A stretch of DNA of 64,000 bases, from NCBI GenBank assembly GCA_002778195.1, contig PCDI01000007.1, forward strand, positions 2,127,978-2,191,977, in the 5' to 3' direction. Position 1 is the stretch's first letter. Each line of letters starts with the position of its first letter. The notes below the pieces were generated by a model. That model was not told the origin of the DNA. It ran no database searches and was given only the letters and a program-made list of their open reading frames with translations. The translations under genes and the position numbers were made by a program. This DNA comes from Raffaelea ambrosiae (lineage: Eukaryota; Ascomycota; Sordariomycetes; Ophiostomatales; Ophiostomataceae). Below are positions 1 to 10,833 of the stretch, piece after piece.

Positions 1-952
1 TACTTCTGGTTGCCTGCTTATCGCTCGCTCGCACGGCCGGGCGTGATTATGTAGTCTTCTCAGAGGCCGCAGCCTCACCGACAATGGAATGTTTGCTGTC
101 GGATATTGAAGGTCCAAGAAGGCCTCGTACCACTGTGGTCCAATAGACATCGACGCAGGAACAAGTCCTGCATCGGTTTCTCCCCTAGTTGCAACACGAG
201 GGGCACGATGGGCATGTCATACCTTCCCGGACCTGAAGCCTGTATTCGGCCGCAGTAGGGGGAGTCTGTCGGGGTTGTTATCCGCCGATAAGCGCGCCGG
301 GATAACATCCGAAACAAGAAGGTCCAGCTTCCGACAGCTCCTTGACATCCGAAAATCTGTCGACGCTTGACAAGGCCCATCTGATGCCTCAGAGCAACAA
401 ACAGCGTTTGCCCCCCCTTTTTTCTCTGCCGCGCATGCGAAGTTGATGCCTGGCTATGTCGGAGGGGCCTTTGCGGCCTTGCCAACCATTTCAACAAAGT
501 GTTGGTACTATTTAGTATCTACAACTTGCGGACAGGTACATCGGACCGAGACCGTTCTAAATAAAAAGCGGCCCACATCATGAGGACCAGACAGAAGACG
601 CCCGCTATTTAGAAACAGCAAAGAGATCTGATGAGCTGATAAGATTCACATCCGGCTTGCTCAAGATAACGCATAGTGACGTAACTTTCAAGTAACATGT
701 GGCCAACACAAAGGGAACGCCAGAGCTGCACGACTGCTAAAAGCATGTTTTGTGTTGGCTTGTTGGGAAATAGCACAAACAAATACTTAGGAATTGACAG
801 AAACAGAGACATGAAAAGAAAGCAACGGCCTCCACCATAAGCAACAGCAAACAAGAAAAGCGGCAAGCAATTTCAGATATCAACCCACCCATAGCAGTCC
901 CATTACATTTGTGGAAACATTCTTTGGTTTTACCGCGCCCTCGAAACTTCCC
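1..952. other. Intergenic, no gene recognised
   Basis: The longest open frame here (75-497, minus, 140 codons) has low-complexity, Arg-rich composition and no recognisable domain, so it is not called. The stretch probably holds the 3' end of the gene that stops at 953 and flanking non-coding DNA. No tRNA or repeat was seen. Confidence 0.5.
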
Positions 953-2450
953 TCATTTAGTCTTCGACAAAATAAAAATCTCACCCTCAGCAGCATTGTC
1001 GCTGCCAACGAATAACCCCCGACCAGCCGGATCCCATGCCGCCGCGGACAGCCGAATGCAGTTGCTCTGTGTCAACCCGTTGGCCGTGCATGACCCGGGG
1101 TTGGATGCGGCCCAGATATCGTTGTAGCCCTTCATGCTATCGGTAGGCGCAACAGGGTCATAATTACCGTTTTGAAGTTTTGTGAACGGAATTTCCACAA
1201 CTTTGAAGCCTGTTGCTGGTTGCCGATCCCACGACCCATGGAATGTCACGTACATGTTCTTGGCATCGGCATCAAACGTGTTCCAGATGGGAGCACTGTG
1301 TGCCTGGAATGTGAGGCGCGGAGCTTGGGCTTTGCCGTTGCAAGTTTCGTCACTATAGCTAGTATTTGGTGCGAGGACAAAGTGCGCGCCAGTCTTGAGG
1401 CCCGTAAAGGCTGACGGGTCCCAAACGGAGAAGCACTGAGGATAGCCGTACCAGACATCGCGAACTTTCAGGGGATCGCCCACTACCATGCCGTCAGCCA
1501 TATGCATCTACAAGATGAAATATATGACTGAAAAGTTTCTCACTGTAATTGAGTTTCTCGGCCGGATTGTCCTTGTGGATATCAGTCCGCCTGCCACTCG
1601 TTGTGCGCGTGAAGTCCTACCTGCAATTTAGTACGTCTATTAGAGGAAAGGTGGCAGATGCCGAGAACTCACGTCGCCGCTATTTTCCACGCCCCAGATG
1701 TGACCATTGGGGTCGGCCGTGAAGCCGATCTCATTGCGCATGCCGTATCCGAGCACTTCTCCATCGGCCTTATAATTATATCCAGCTGAAGGCGCCTTGC
1801 TCATGTCGAAAATCTTCACAATTGCACGGCCCGTTTCTTTGTTCGCAGCCGCATAATCAAAGTTTGCGTTGCTCCCCACCTGAAGGATGACATAGTTGGG
1901 ATTTGAGGCGACCACTAGCAGATTCCGCGTCGAGTGAATTCCCGAGTCCATGCCTCCTATGGCTGTTTTCTGGTTGGTGACTTTCATTGTTTCTGCGTCA
2001 TATGTCCATGAGAAGGCAGCGCGCTCAGAGCTGGCATACAGTGTCTTCCCATCCGGAGTCAAAGCTAAGCCATGGTTCAGAGCAACGTTGCTGATAAGCA
2101 TAGTAGTGCTGTTGACACAACCATCAGCACCGAACGTGTGTACCGAGATTCCGCGTCCAGCTTGGGAAACGAGCATATGGCCAAGCGGATCCCACACAAT
2201 AGTCCGGACCTGGCGAAGCCCACCAACGATTTTCATGACTCGCCAACCCTCAGCCACTGTCATTGAGGGAAACCGAGCGGCTGAGACCCCTGTGCAAGTT
2301 GCCGGCAATGGCAGCTGCTGGATGTTGGCCCATGCCGGACCTGCTGGTGTGATTGTATTAGTCTTAAAACAGCGTCAAGCTTGCAGAAGTGCAGTACTGA
2401 CCAGTTCCCAGTAGGGTGCCAACTGTGACAGCAAATTGTGTAAAGCGCAT
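953..2450 (-). CDS. Secreted sorbosone dehydrogenase-like (NHL/PQQ-type beta-propeller) protein
   Basis: Four exons on the minus strand, 2402-2450, 1673-2340, 1544-1616 and 953-1482, give 439 codons. Exon 1 plus the start of exon 2 encode a signal peptide (MRFTQFAVTVGTLLGTGPAWA), so the product should be secreted. The conserved string DIHKDNPAEKLNY in exon 3 continues as MGDPLKVRDVWYGYPQCF in exon 4. This is the signature region of the fungal L-sorbosone dehydrogenase/soluble quinoprotein glucose dehydrogenase-like family, six-bladed beta-propellers thought to oxidise sugars or sugar derivatives. The splice into exon 4 must use the AG at 1483-1484; the nearer AG upstream would put the frame into a stop. 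Exon 2 carries the blade repeats (GGLRQVRTIVWDPLGHMLV, LTPDGKTLYASS). The family assignment is good. The substrate, and whether PQQ is bound, cannot be told from sequence. Confidence 0.82.
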
Positions 2451-4019
2451 GGTCTTTTCTTAGTATTTTTGGACCGACATACATCTGACAAAAATAATGA
2501 GCGAGCTGAGATTATGGAAACCAGCATCATGTCCGCCTTTATACAGAGCAACAAGAACACAATCTCCCCTCTGGAACGGTAGTCACTTCCCCATACGTAA
2601 TTTATTAACAAATATCCGTATCTTCCCTGGTCAATGGGAAGGAAGAAGACTGCTTCCCATAAGTGTGGCCCAGAAGACAGTAAAGTGGCGGCGGAAGACA
2701 CCTCCCGTGGATTCTCTGCACCATATTGGCTTTCTTTAAGGATAAAGCTCCGTTGCTTGCCAAGAAAAGAGTGAGAGTCTTTGTACATATCGTAAGAGAG
2801 AGTTACTACGTGCGATATGAGGCACCCGCGAACGAGACTTGCGCCAGGAGAACTGATCTTTAAACACTTTCTTTTGTGAAAAAGTAGGAAAAGACACAGG
2901 AACAGAATGCAATTAATAAAGAGAGTTGAAGAACAATTTGCAGATATTGGTTCCGGTTGAAGTCCTCGTCTACGTATCTTGCGGTTCGGTAAAACAACTT
3001 TTGCAATGCCATAGGCTGGGTAAGGAACGGCAGTGGGTCGAGTTAACAGCGCTTCACAGCCAAGTCGGAGTATGAATTGAGCCAGAGAGACTGACAACAA
3101 TGGTTACTGGGCTATACATAGAGGCAGACAATAAGAGCGGATGATGGTGGAAGTTGAATAACAGATATTTTTGAGGTTTTCTAATCCCCCTTTCTAGACA
3201 CAAATACACAAGCGGGGAGAGAGAAGAAGAAGAAGAAGGAAATTACAAAGTCATACTTTGTGTTAAAGCAGTTGCGCAGTGAATGAGAAATCCTAGTTCC
3301 GTGGCTGGCCGAAACATCTTGACTGGCTCGCATGCTGACGGTACTTGCCTCATTAGAGGCGGATAGATACCTTTAAGCTTGGCCTTCCATGCCCATAACC
3401 GCGACATCTGTGGACCCCTCACTCCTAGGTAATTTATCTCCCGGCGTGGCAGCTTTGCCATACCGACGTATGTACAACTTATTACTACTTCCTCGCCTAG
3501 CAGATTGTGATAAATCGTTCACTTTTCCGCTCATAACTTTAAAATTGCCAGTTGGTTGTTGCTTGCCAACACTTCACACTCATTAAGTGATACGGTTTAT
3601 CTTCCTCTGCCAAAAAAAAAAAACAAAAAACCAGCGAGACCAGACCGCACCGAGGAGGGACTGGCATTTATTTGCCCAGGCTAAGAAGCCCCATTGGATC
3701 GAATCGAGTTCGGGGGCGCCACCCTGCCCTGCCATTTTCGGCAAGACTGCGAACTAGACGAGACTTTGAGAAGACAAACCTTGTAAAGGATAGCTGGGTA
3801 GAAGTGTGAGTGCCAAATTAGTGAAAGTGGCTTTTTGCATTTCACCTAATGACACAACAAATGAAGGAGAAGATAAATTTCAGAACAATCGAATGTCTGA
3901 CGCCCTTTGAACCTATCATTAGTTCCGAATTCATGCATACCCCTATGAAATAACCCTTGCCAGTTCAGTGAAGCTACTCCCTCTTCGTACCCCTATTAAA
4001 ACGAGCCACTGCTTCCTCT
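2451..4019. other. Intergenic, no gene recognised
   Basis: This holds the 5' flank of the sorbosone dehydrogenase-like gene and the 3' flank of sec3. A 241-codon minus-strand frame (2375-3100) runs through the signal-peptide exon and promoter of the neighbour and has no domain, so it is not called. Short GAA and A-rich runs occur near 3220-3240 and 3612-3630. Confidence 0.5.
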
Positions 4020-7000
4020 TCATTTCCCTGCAAAGGCAACCTTGACGTCTGCCCTTGGCCACTCGTACAGCACGTCGCCCCCGTAGACATTTGTTGTAAT
4101 GTTGCCAATGCGCCGTTCTACATCGCCGTAGAAAATCTCACACTCGCGCAGTACACGGTTAACAAGCCCTCGGCTCACACTCGAGTCGTCATCGTTACCA
4201 AAGTGTTTTTCGACCCGCTTGCGCAGCGTTTCAACGCCTTTGCGGACTTCTTTCCCATCGTAATTGCTGAGTACCTTGTTGAAGAGTGCCTTTGAATTGC
4301 TCGGCTGGGCAGCTACGGCAGATGGTGCCTTGCCAGACGCCAGCTGGGCTTCAACATTTTCTAGGTATTCGAGCAATTTTCCGAGAGGGCGGCGCATAAC
4401 GGCGTTGAGATAGAGATTCATATGCTCTTGGAACTCCCCGGCGGCCGCCTCTTTCCAGTGATCCAGCACCTGATTGCCACGAGGGTTCTCCACATCCTCG
4501 AGGTAGTGGTTCATGTTTTCAATCAGCAAAATGTGGAAATTGAGTGCCTCCTTGTCTTCTGGATCGGTCGAACCACCAGCAGCGGCCGCCGCTGCACCGC
4601 CAGCGCCAACCCCCAAGTTTGTAGGACCGGCACCCGACAATGCTGGATTTTCACGGGCGATAATTTTGAGCGAATCGAACATGGAGTGTAAAATGCGGTC
4701 GTACTCTCGATCAACAGTCCGGCATACATTCAAGCTGGGGTCGACACCCACCAACATGTTCTCAACAGCTGTGCTGAAGTTGGGGAAGATGCGCATAAAA
4801 CCAATGACGCCCTTTCGCTTATTTATCTTCACCTTGGTTTCCTCGATGGCCCGAATTTGTTCGTCGACAAATTTTTTGAAACGGCCTTCCAAGTTGCCAT
4901 GAAGCTTCTGTAGGATATTGTTGAGAAAGTCCTGATTAGACTGAGTGATATCGACAAGTTTGCGCTCGAGCGTTGCCAGTACACCGATTCCTTGCCTGCC
5001 AGAAAGTTAGTTGGTCCCAGAAATAGTTAAGAGAAGGGCTACGTACAAAGCTTCCATCGAAAGAACCCAGTCGATGAGGTTCTGCAAATCCTGCTCAAAG
5101 AAGGAAAATATAGCTTCCATGGCCCGGGTTACTCTTCGAGCCAGCTCGCGATCAGGTTCCATAGGACGGGTACGGCGAAGATCAACACCACGTCTATCTT
5201 TGGGTCGAGTGGCTGCCACCACGTCGGCAAAATCAGCTTGTTCTAGCGTCGTGGCGTGGAAAAAGTCGATGATAAAGTTCTGTTCCATCTGCACCAAGGG
5301 GAACACCTCATCCAAGACACTGGAAAACACCTCGTAGGGATGACTCCGGCTATCGTTCACTTTGTCGATGTTTGACCGGCTGTCACCCAGAGGCGAGCGC
5401 AATGACCTGGCCAAAGTTTGGCTGCGTTTGACCGTCAGCTTTCTTGCCGTTGTTGCTATGCCTTCCTCCTTCTTCTCCTGTAGTGCAGTGAACAGAATCT
5501 CGCTGTCGTCATTGGCCATCGGCTTCCGCGTATTCTTCTTCCACACGTCCAACACGTCACGGAATTCTGGTTTGTAGAGAGGGTGGCTCTTGTCTTGATA
5601 GATCTGCATGATCCTATCCCAGTTGGCCAAATCTGCTTCCCGAGCGTAGAGAATGAGTGGGTTATACTTCCAGAGCACGTCGCGGCCAGCTTCATGGTTT
5701 CGTGGGTCGACCTTGCGTGAAAGAGCACTCTCCATCGCCTTCCTTGTTTGGGCAAATGCGACGTCAAACTCGGACGCCATGAAGATAACGAGTCGGCGCA
5801 TAAATGCGTCACTCTCTGAAATGTACATTTCCTTCTTCTCGCGGACAATGCGCATTCGGCCGAAGTCACTATTCAGAACAGCTTGGTCATTGCTGGCGTC
5901 TTCCACATATCCCAGTCCTGTACTGCCCATGGACGGATCAATTTTGGTCATGGCTTTGAACAGCGTCACCAAAGCTGATTCGACTTGCTCAATGCCGTCC
6001 AGGGTCTCTAGTGGCGCGGAGCGTAAGGCATCTAGGTCATTGGACGTAATGGCACAGGTGTCAAGTAATGATTCAAGCTCTTTCATCAAGAGCTTTTGAT
6101 TGGCGGCTTGGACTTGTAGACCCTGTCCCTGGGCTTCAATGTATGCAATATCTTCCGAAAGGGTCTGGCATAGTTAGCAACGACGAGCTATTAAGCAAGA
6201 CGAAAATGGATCAGAGAAACCATACCGATAGTTCCACACTGTACAGAGTGAGTAGGTTATCCAGCTCTTCACACTCGTCGATGGACAGATCGATTCCTTT
6301 CTTGATCGCCTCAACTCTTTCGTCCTCTTCTTCAAAGCGAGCAAGCCAGCCCCCAGCCTGGGCTCGGTTGAGTTCACGGTCTAGGTCGATCTTCATCTCT
6401 TCCATGTTCAACGCGCGCATGCGCTCACCAGGCACCCAACCGAAATAGTCCAACCACTTCGCAAATTCGGCTGCGCGTTTGTCCATAATGGTCGGGTCAA
6501 TTCCTAGTGTCGCAAGGTACCTGACGTCATTCCCGACCACAACGGATTTTCTCGACGCTTCATTTTCTGAGGTGGTGGGTTGCTGTGTAGCGTCCGGCTT
6601 TGCCATTGACGGCGGCGCAGCCGGTGCTGCTTCCTTCATAGAAGAAGCCTGGAGACTCGATGGACGGCTTGAGTTGGGTACAGTGATCTTCACTTCGGGA
6701 ATTGATGAACGCTGCGGTGTTTTAGGTCGCTCCTGGAGAGTAGTCGAGCCTGCAGGCTTTAGCTTTTCGAGCGATACAGGCCGCGGCGGGGCGGGAACGA
6801 CGCTGGTTATACCGTCGGGGCCATCACTGCTCTTGTTCTGTGCCTGCCGCAGCCTCTCACCAGCACCGCCAGGGCGGGGTTTGAACGCATTGGCGGCCGC
6901 GGCAGCTTTCCAGAAAGCACCTGCGATATCTCCCTTCGACTTTTTCTTGATCATCGGGCCAAGCCCTGGCCTAGTCTCTTCCGGCTGAGGCGGGACGGCC

Positions 7001-8499
7001 GGCGTATTATCTGCTATGCCGGGAAGCGGAACCGAAGCTAGAGACTCCGAAGCCACCGGCTCGGTCGGTTTCGATTTTTCTGACTGCCCGGCCGGCTCCG
7101 GTATCGTTGCTGATACTGTTTCAGCGGTTGCTGCAGGCAGGGGTTGGGAGGGACTCGCAGCCGATACAGAGCCACTGGCAGAGCCATTAGGCGAGCCTCG
7201 CAAAGGCAGAGGCAGCATGTCGTTTTTGTTGGTATCTGGCAGCAAAGGTACGGCGCGGTTGGAGCTACGGGGAGGTGGCACGACACCGTCACGCGAACGC
7301 ATCGAGCTCATAAGCGGCGCAGGCACTAGGCCATCGTCAGCCATACCCTGCGGTCGCGATGGATCCATCGGCGGCCGCTTTCTCTCGGGCGGTGGAGCCT
7401 TTTCTACCACCGGTATAATGGGGCTGTCGGATCTTCCGAAAACGGTGGGCGCTGTGCCATTTATCGGGCCATTGCGTGGCCGTGATGGAATACTGGCAGC
7501 GCTCCCATCGTCGCTTCTCGCTGTCGTTGAAACGGCCACTGATTCCTGGCTCTTGTTACTACCGGCAAGGGGGCGTAGTGCATTTTGGTTGGCAGACCGG
7601 CCAGAGTCGATGCTGGGAGTGGGAGACACTCCTCCATTCGAGCGCACGTTGCTTTGCTGAACGCCCAAGTTGCTCCGAAATTCAGGCTGCGCATGGCTTC
7701 CAGTTGAAGGGGGTGCTACCGGTTCGCGTGCGGCTAGGGGAGGGGGAGCATGCGGTGGCATGGTCTGGGTTGGGGCGGGCGGCGCCCGGCGTTGAGCTCC
7801 ACCCTGAATCTGGTCGAGTTCATGCTGGTCGAAGCCGGAAAGCACCGGCACCTTGCCGCCCGAATATTTGCCATAGATTTTGAGCAAGCTGGAAATGAAA
7901 AACTTTTTTTCTTTGTCTGTCTGCGCTTGCCAGTAGTAAGGCTTGCCCAGTGTGATGAGGAAGCCGACGTTGCCAGCCCACAAGCGAAAATCCGGGCTTG
8001 TGTTGGGGGAAGTGTAGGACTCGATGGCCGAGAGGTCGTTGAGGTCCCAGGTCTTGCCAATGGAGAATGTGCCATTTTGGTTCTCCTTGGACTTGTGCAC
8101 GCGCACGCGACCGGACTTGCGCACGGCAACAATGATGACGCGGTGCTTCTCGGACTGGGGGGTTCGTGCTTGTGGAGGAGGAGGCGTGGTCGGATGCGAG
8201 GCGTATTCTAGGATGCGGATGTGCGTGATGTACGTTTCGATGACTATAGAGAGGGGCGAAAGCAGGTCAGCAACGATGCTCATTGCACGGTTCTCGTGAT
8301 TGTGCTAGTGTCCTCTGCATAGCACTTAATGGCACAGTCTACCGCCGATGGAGGGGATCTCTCTCTGGCAGAAATGACCACAGGATTGCGTACTTGAGCC
8401 TTCCTCGTCCCTCTTGTTGAAGCAGCTGTCGATGATTCTCCTCTTTTCGTCTTCGAACCGTTCCGCCCGATTCATCTCGCGTCCTCCAGATGCCGCCAT
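4020..8499 (-). CDS. sec3: Exocyst complex component Sec3
   Basis: Four exons, 8394-8499, 6226-8243, 5047-6164 and 4020-4995, give 1405 codons, normal for fungal Sec3. The N-terminus (MAASGGREMNRAERFEDEK, then RRIIDSCFNKRDEEGS) sits in a 35-codon first exon and splices into IIETYITHIRILEY. An ATG at 8283 lies inside intron 1 and is not the start. Residues about 36-180 form the PH-like domain (VIIVAVRKSGRVRVHK, FSIGKTWDLNDLSAIESY) that in yeast binds PI(4,5)P2 and Rho-type GTPases. Residues about 185-600 are a disordered Ser/Pro-rich linker. The C-terminal half carries the helical Sec3 rod (ERMRALNMEEMKIDLDRELN, SEDIAYIEAQGQGLQVQAAN). The protein marks exocytic sites at the plasma membrane, such as hyphal tips, for secretory-vesicle tethering. 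It is a housekeeping gene with no sign of decay. Confidence 0.95.
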
Positions 8500-9849
8500 G
8501 GTTCACAGTACGGCGGGCTAGTGCGAGAAGCGGGAGACACAGCTACGGCCAACTCGCTCGATGCCGGGGGTGATTCGATCCGTAGAGGGTGCTGTCCGAG
8601 GTGTGCAGTCTCAAGTTCCAGATAGTATGGCCAGTCAATTGGCGAGGAGGGGGCCCGTGGGTGACAAGAGACGCAGCAGTCCGTGGCAAACTAATCGAGC
8701 GAGCCGCGAAGTCGCCTCACACATGCGATTCATGAACGGTTAGGCGACAAGCGGCAAAGAAGTGCGGCTTAAGATGAAAGCATCTTTGGTCGCAAACCTG
8801 GGGGATTCGAAGTCAGTACCCGCAGCCAGGGGGGTGAGACGGGCAGTTGCGCTCGTGTTGACTGGGAGGGAGGCTGTTTCTCCAGTTAATATCCAACGAT
8901 TGGAGACCGTCTGTGATACTACACGGGGGGCACACAGCAGGCTGAGATGATTACACGTCGACGGGTTGGTTGTTGCAGGAGGCAGGATGGGATTGTCGAT
9001 GTCTTGACGAAGGAATTCTGGGTCTGATGTCCGTCAGGGAACACAGGACAACAGGGGCCCACACCGAAAGGGTTTAGCGCAGAAACCCACCCACTGTAGC
9101 TCCCACGGCGAGACGCTGATACTCAGTTCCCGTCCACAATGCACAGCCACTATTTTTTCTGAAACTGAGCACCAGAATCGCGTGTGGAATTTCACTTGCT
9201 GCCACTTGCCCCAAATCATCACCAAGTTGCAGGTGTGGACCAGTAAAGACATAATGCTAGCCTGCAGCATAGAGAGTCTTGAGCATCATTATACGATTGA
9301 CTTCTGCCTTTTCTGGCACGCCGCCTTGCTTTCTGCCCAAAGGCCCCCTCCCAACAAGTCATTTTCGGGTCGTTTCGAAGAGCGCCCGGCGCCCAGGCTC
9401 CTGGGCTCGGTGGCCAGACACATTGCGCATCACGTGAATCACTGACTAAGCACTTATTCGCCTGGCCGTTTCTTGAAAAAGGAGTAGTTATGGTATCATC
9501 TGCAGGTCTGTTCAAGCAACTGCGAAAACAACTGCTTTATATTCAGTGGGAGTGACACATAAGTTTCCGGTGTCCTATATACGAAGTAGAGGATTGTCAT
9601 GTTTTGTCCTCCTGAAAGCGTTTGAATAAGAATAAATCATGAAGATAACGACAAGGCGAGCATCGCATCGTAACCTCTTCCCTTTCCCCGAAACATCTAG
9701 TTCAGCTGTCTCCTTCCAATTTCCCCTGGTGTGCCGCCGCGAATGTCATCAAGCAGTGCCCTGCTCATTAGGTAGGTCTACTCATAAACAGCAACATCGC
9801 AGTCAAAGATCTGCAAGGTGTTGATACCTGCCCGAGATCATGTTGCCCC
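8500..9849. other. Intergenic: promoter side of sec3
   Basis: Upstream of sec3 and downstream of the eqolisin gene. Only short, compositionally odd open frames exist and none shows a domain. No tRNA box B sequence was found. Confidence 0.5.
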
Positions 9850-10665
9850 TTACTCGTACACAACCTTAACCGAACTGTCGCTGATGATGGTAACTTCGGT
9901 CAGAACTTTGTTGTCCTGCTTCAGGTCGATGATGGTGGCTCCGTCAACACCGACTGAAGACCCGTCAGTCTTGTCCACGCCGGCTTCCGTGAAGGTAACG
10001 GTGCCGAAGTCAACAAGAGGAACAAGGCTGCCATTCTCCTCGAAGTCCTCAACAATCCACTCGGCATTTGTTTCGCAGAGCTTGTCGCTCTCGCCGGAAA
10101 AGCTGTGGCTGACACTCTTGCCCGTTGTCAGGTTCTCAATCACGACCTCGCCAGAGCTGGTGGACGAGGCCGTAGCGGTGAGCTTGATCTCATCGCCGGC
10201 GCTGATGTCGAAACCATCGAAAGTGTAGGCGTAGTCCGGGTACCATTCGTACCAGGCATCAAAGGAGACATCTGATCCCTCAATGTTGAAATCAACACCA
10301 GTCTGAAGAATGGATGTTTCGCAGGTATCGCCATCCAGGCCCACCCACGCAGATGCAGAGTATGTGGTGGACTCATCGGCCCCGGATGGAAGTTTCGGCG
10401 TAGGCACCGTAAATGTGCCATACACAGACTTGTAACCAGAGCCGATCAGGACAGCACCCGCCCAGTTGCTGGAGTAATCGGTTTGTGTGATGTCTGAGAC
10501 TTCAGCTGAGGCGCTGGAGTCGCTGGAGACTGGGATGAGAGGATGTGTGCTGCGGCCAGCACCACGCTTGTTCATGCGAGGTGTACGGCGCACCAGGTTA
10601 ACTGGCGAAGCCACAACAGCCCCAGCACCTAGAAGGGCAGCAGTGATGGTGGCAGAGAACTTCAT
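9850..10665 (-). CDS. Secreted glutamic peptidase (eqolisin, family G1)
   Basis: A single exon of 271 codons. Residues 1-19 are a signal peptide (MKFSATITAALLGAGAVVA), and residues 20 to about 55 form a basic propeptide with dibasic sites (RR at 26-27, KR at 33-34) before the mature domain that starts near DYSSNWAG (63-70). The mature part matches aspergilloglutamic peptidase/scytalidoglutamic peptidase. The catalytic Gln is Q121 (in SILQTGVDF) and the catalytic Glu is E202 (in ETNAEWIVEDF). WVGLDG and FDAWYEWYPDY are further family hallmarks. These enzymes cleave proteins at acidic pH outside the cell. The gene lies alone between gene-poor stretches. A TATA-like box sits about 160 bp upstream of the start. 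Confidence 0.95.
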   Translation of the reverse strand: MKFSATITAALLGAGAVVASPVNLVRRTPRMNKRGAGRSTHPLIPVSSDSSASAEVSDITQTDYSSNWAGAVLIGSGYKSVYGTFTVPTPKLPSGADESTTYSASAWVGLDGDTCETSILQTGVDFNIEGSDVSFDAWYEWYPDYAYTFDGFDISAGDEIKLTATASSTSSGEVVIENLTTGKSVSHSFSGESDKLCETNAEWIVEDFEENGSLVPLVDFGTVTFTEAGVDKTDGSSVGVDGATIIDLKQDNKVLTEVTIISDSSVKVVYE

Positions 10666-10823
10666 GATGAAAGTATCCAGAGACGTGATGAGATATTGTG
10701 AGCTGGTGTGTAATGAAAAACAAATCTAAGTAGGAGCGGGCAGTCTCCCAAGAAATTCAAGGACGATGTTGAGTTGAGTATGACGAGGCAAAAGGTTCAT
10801 CAAAGAAACAGTGGGAATGCCCC

Positions 10824-10833
10824 ATATTTATAT
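10824..10833 (-). promoter_or_regulatory. Probable TATA box of the eqolisin gene
   Basis: The minus strand reads ATATAAATAT, about 160 bp before the start codon at 10665. This spacing would leave a leader of roughly 130 nt, normal for fungi. It is the only TATA-like element close upstream. Called on sequence alone. Confidence 0.45.

Noticed and set aside
75..497. 140-codon minus-strand open frame at the left edge
   Set aside because: No domain, no plausible exon partners, biased Arg/Ser composition; probably chance.
1507..1544. Possible frameshift between exons 3 and 4 of the sorbosone dehydrogenase-like gene
   Set aside because: Using the acceptor at 1483-1484 instead of the nearer one restores the frame and the conserved string NYMGDPLK, so the gene is intact.
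2375..3100. 241-codon minus-strand frame
   Set aside because: It runs in another frame through the signal-peptide exon and promoter of the sorbosone dehydrogenase-like gene and has no recognisable domain.
8281..8283. ATG that would start Sec3 with MSIVADLLSPLS
   Set aside because: It lies in intron 1. The conserved Sec3 N-terminus (RFEDEKRRIIDSCFNKRDEE) is upstream and splices in frame at 8394/8243.
8795..8830. GGGGATTCGAAGTC resembling a tRNA T-loop
   Set aside because: No acceptor stem, anticodon arm or box A can be placed around it. No tRNA or rRNA gene was found anywhere in the window.
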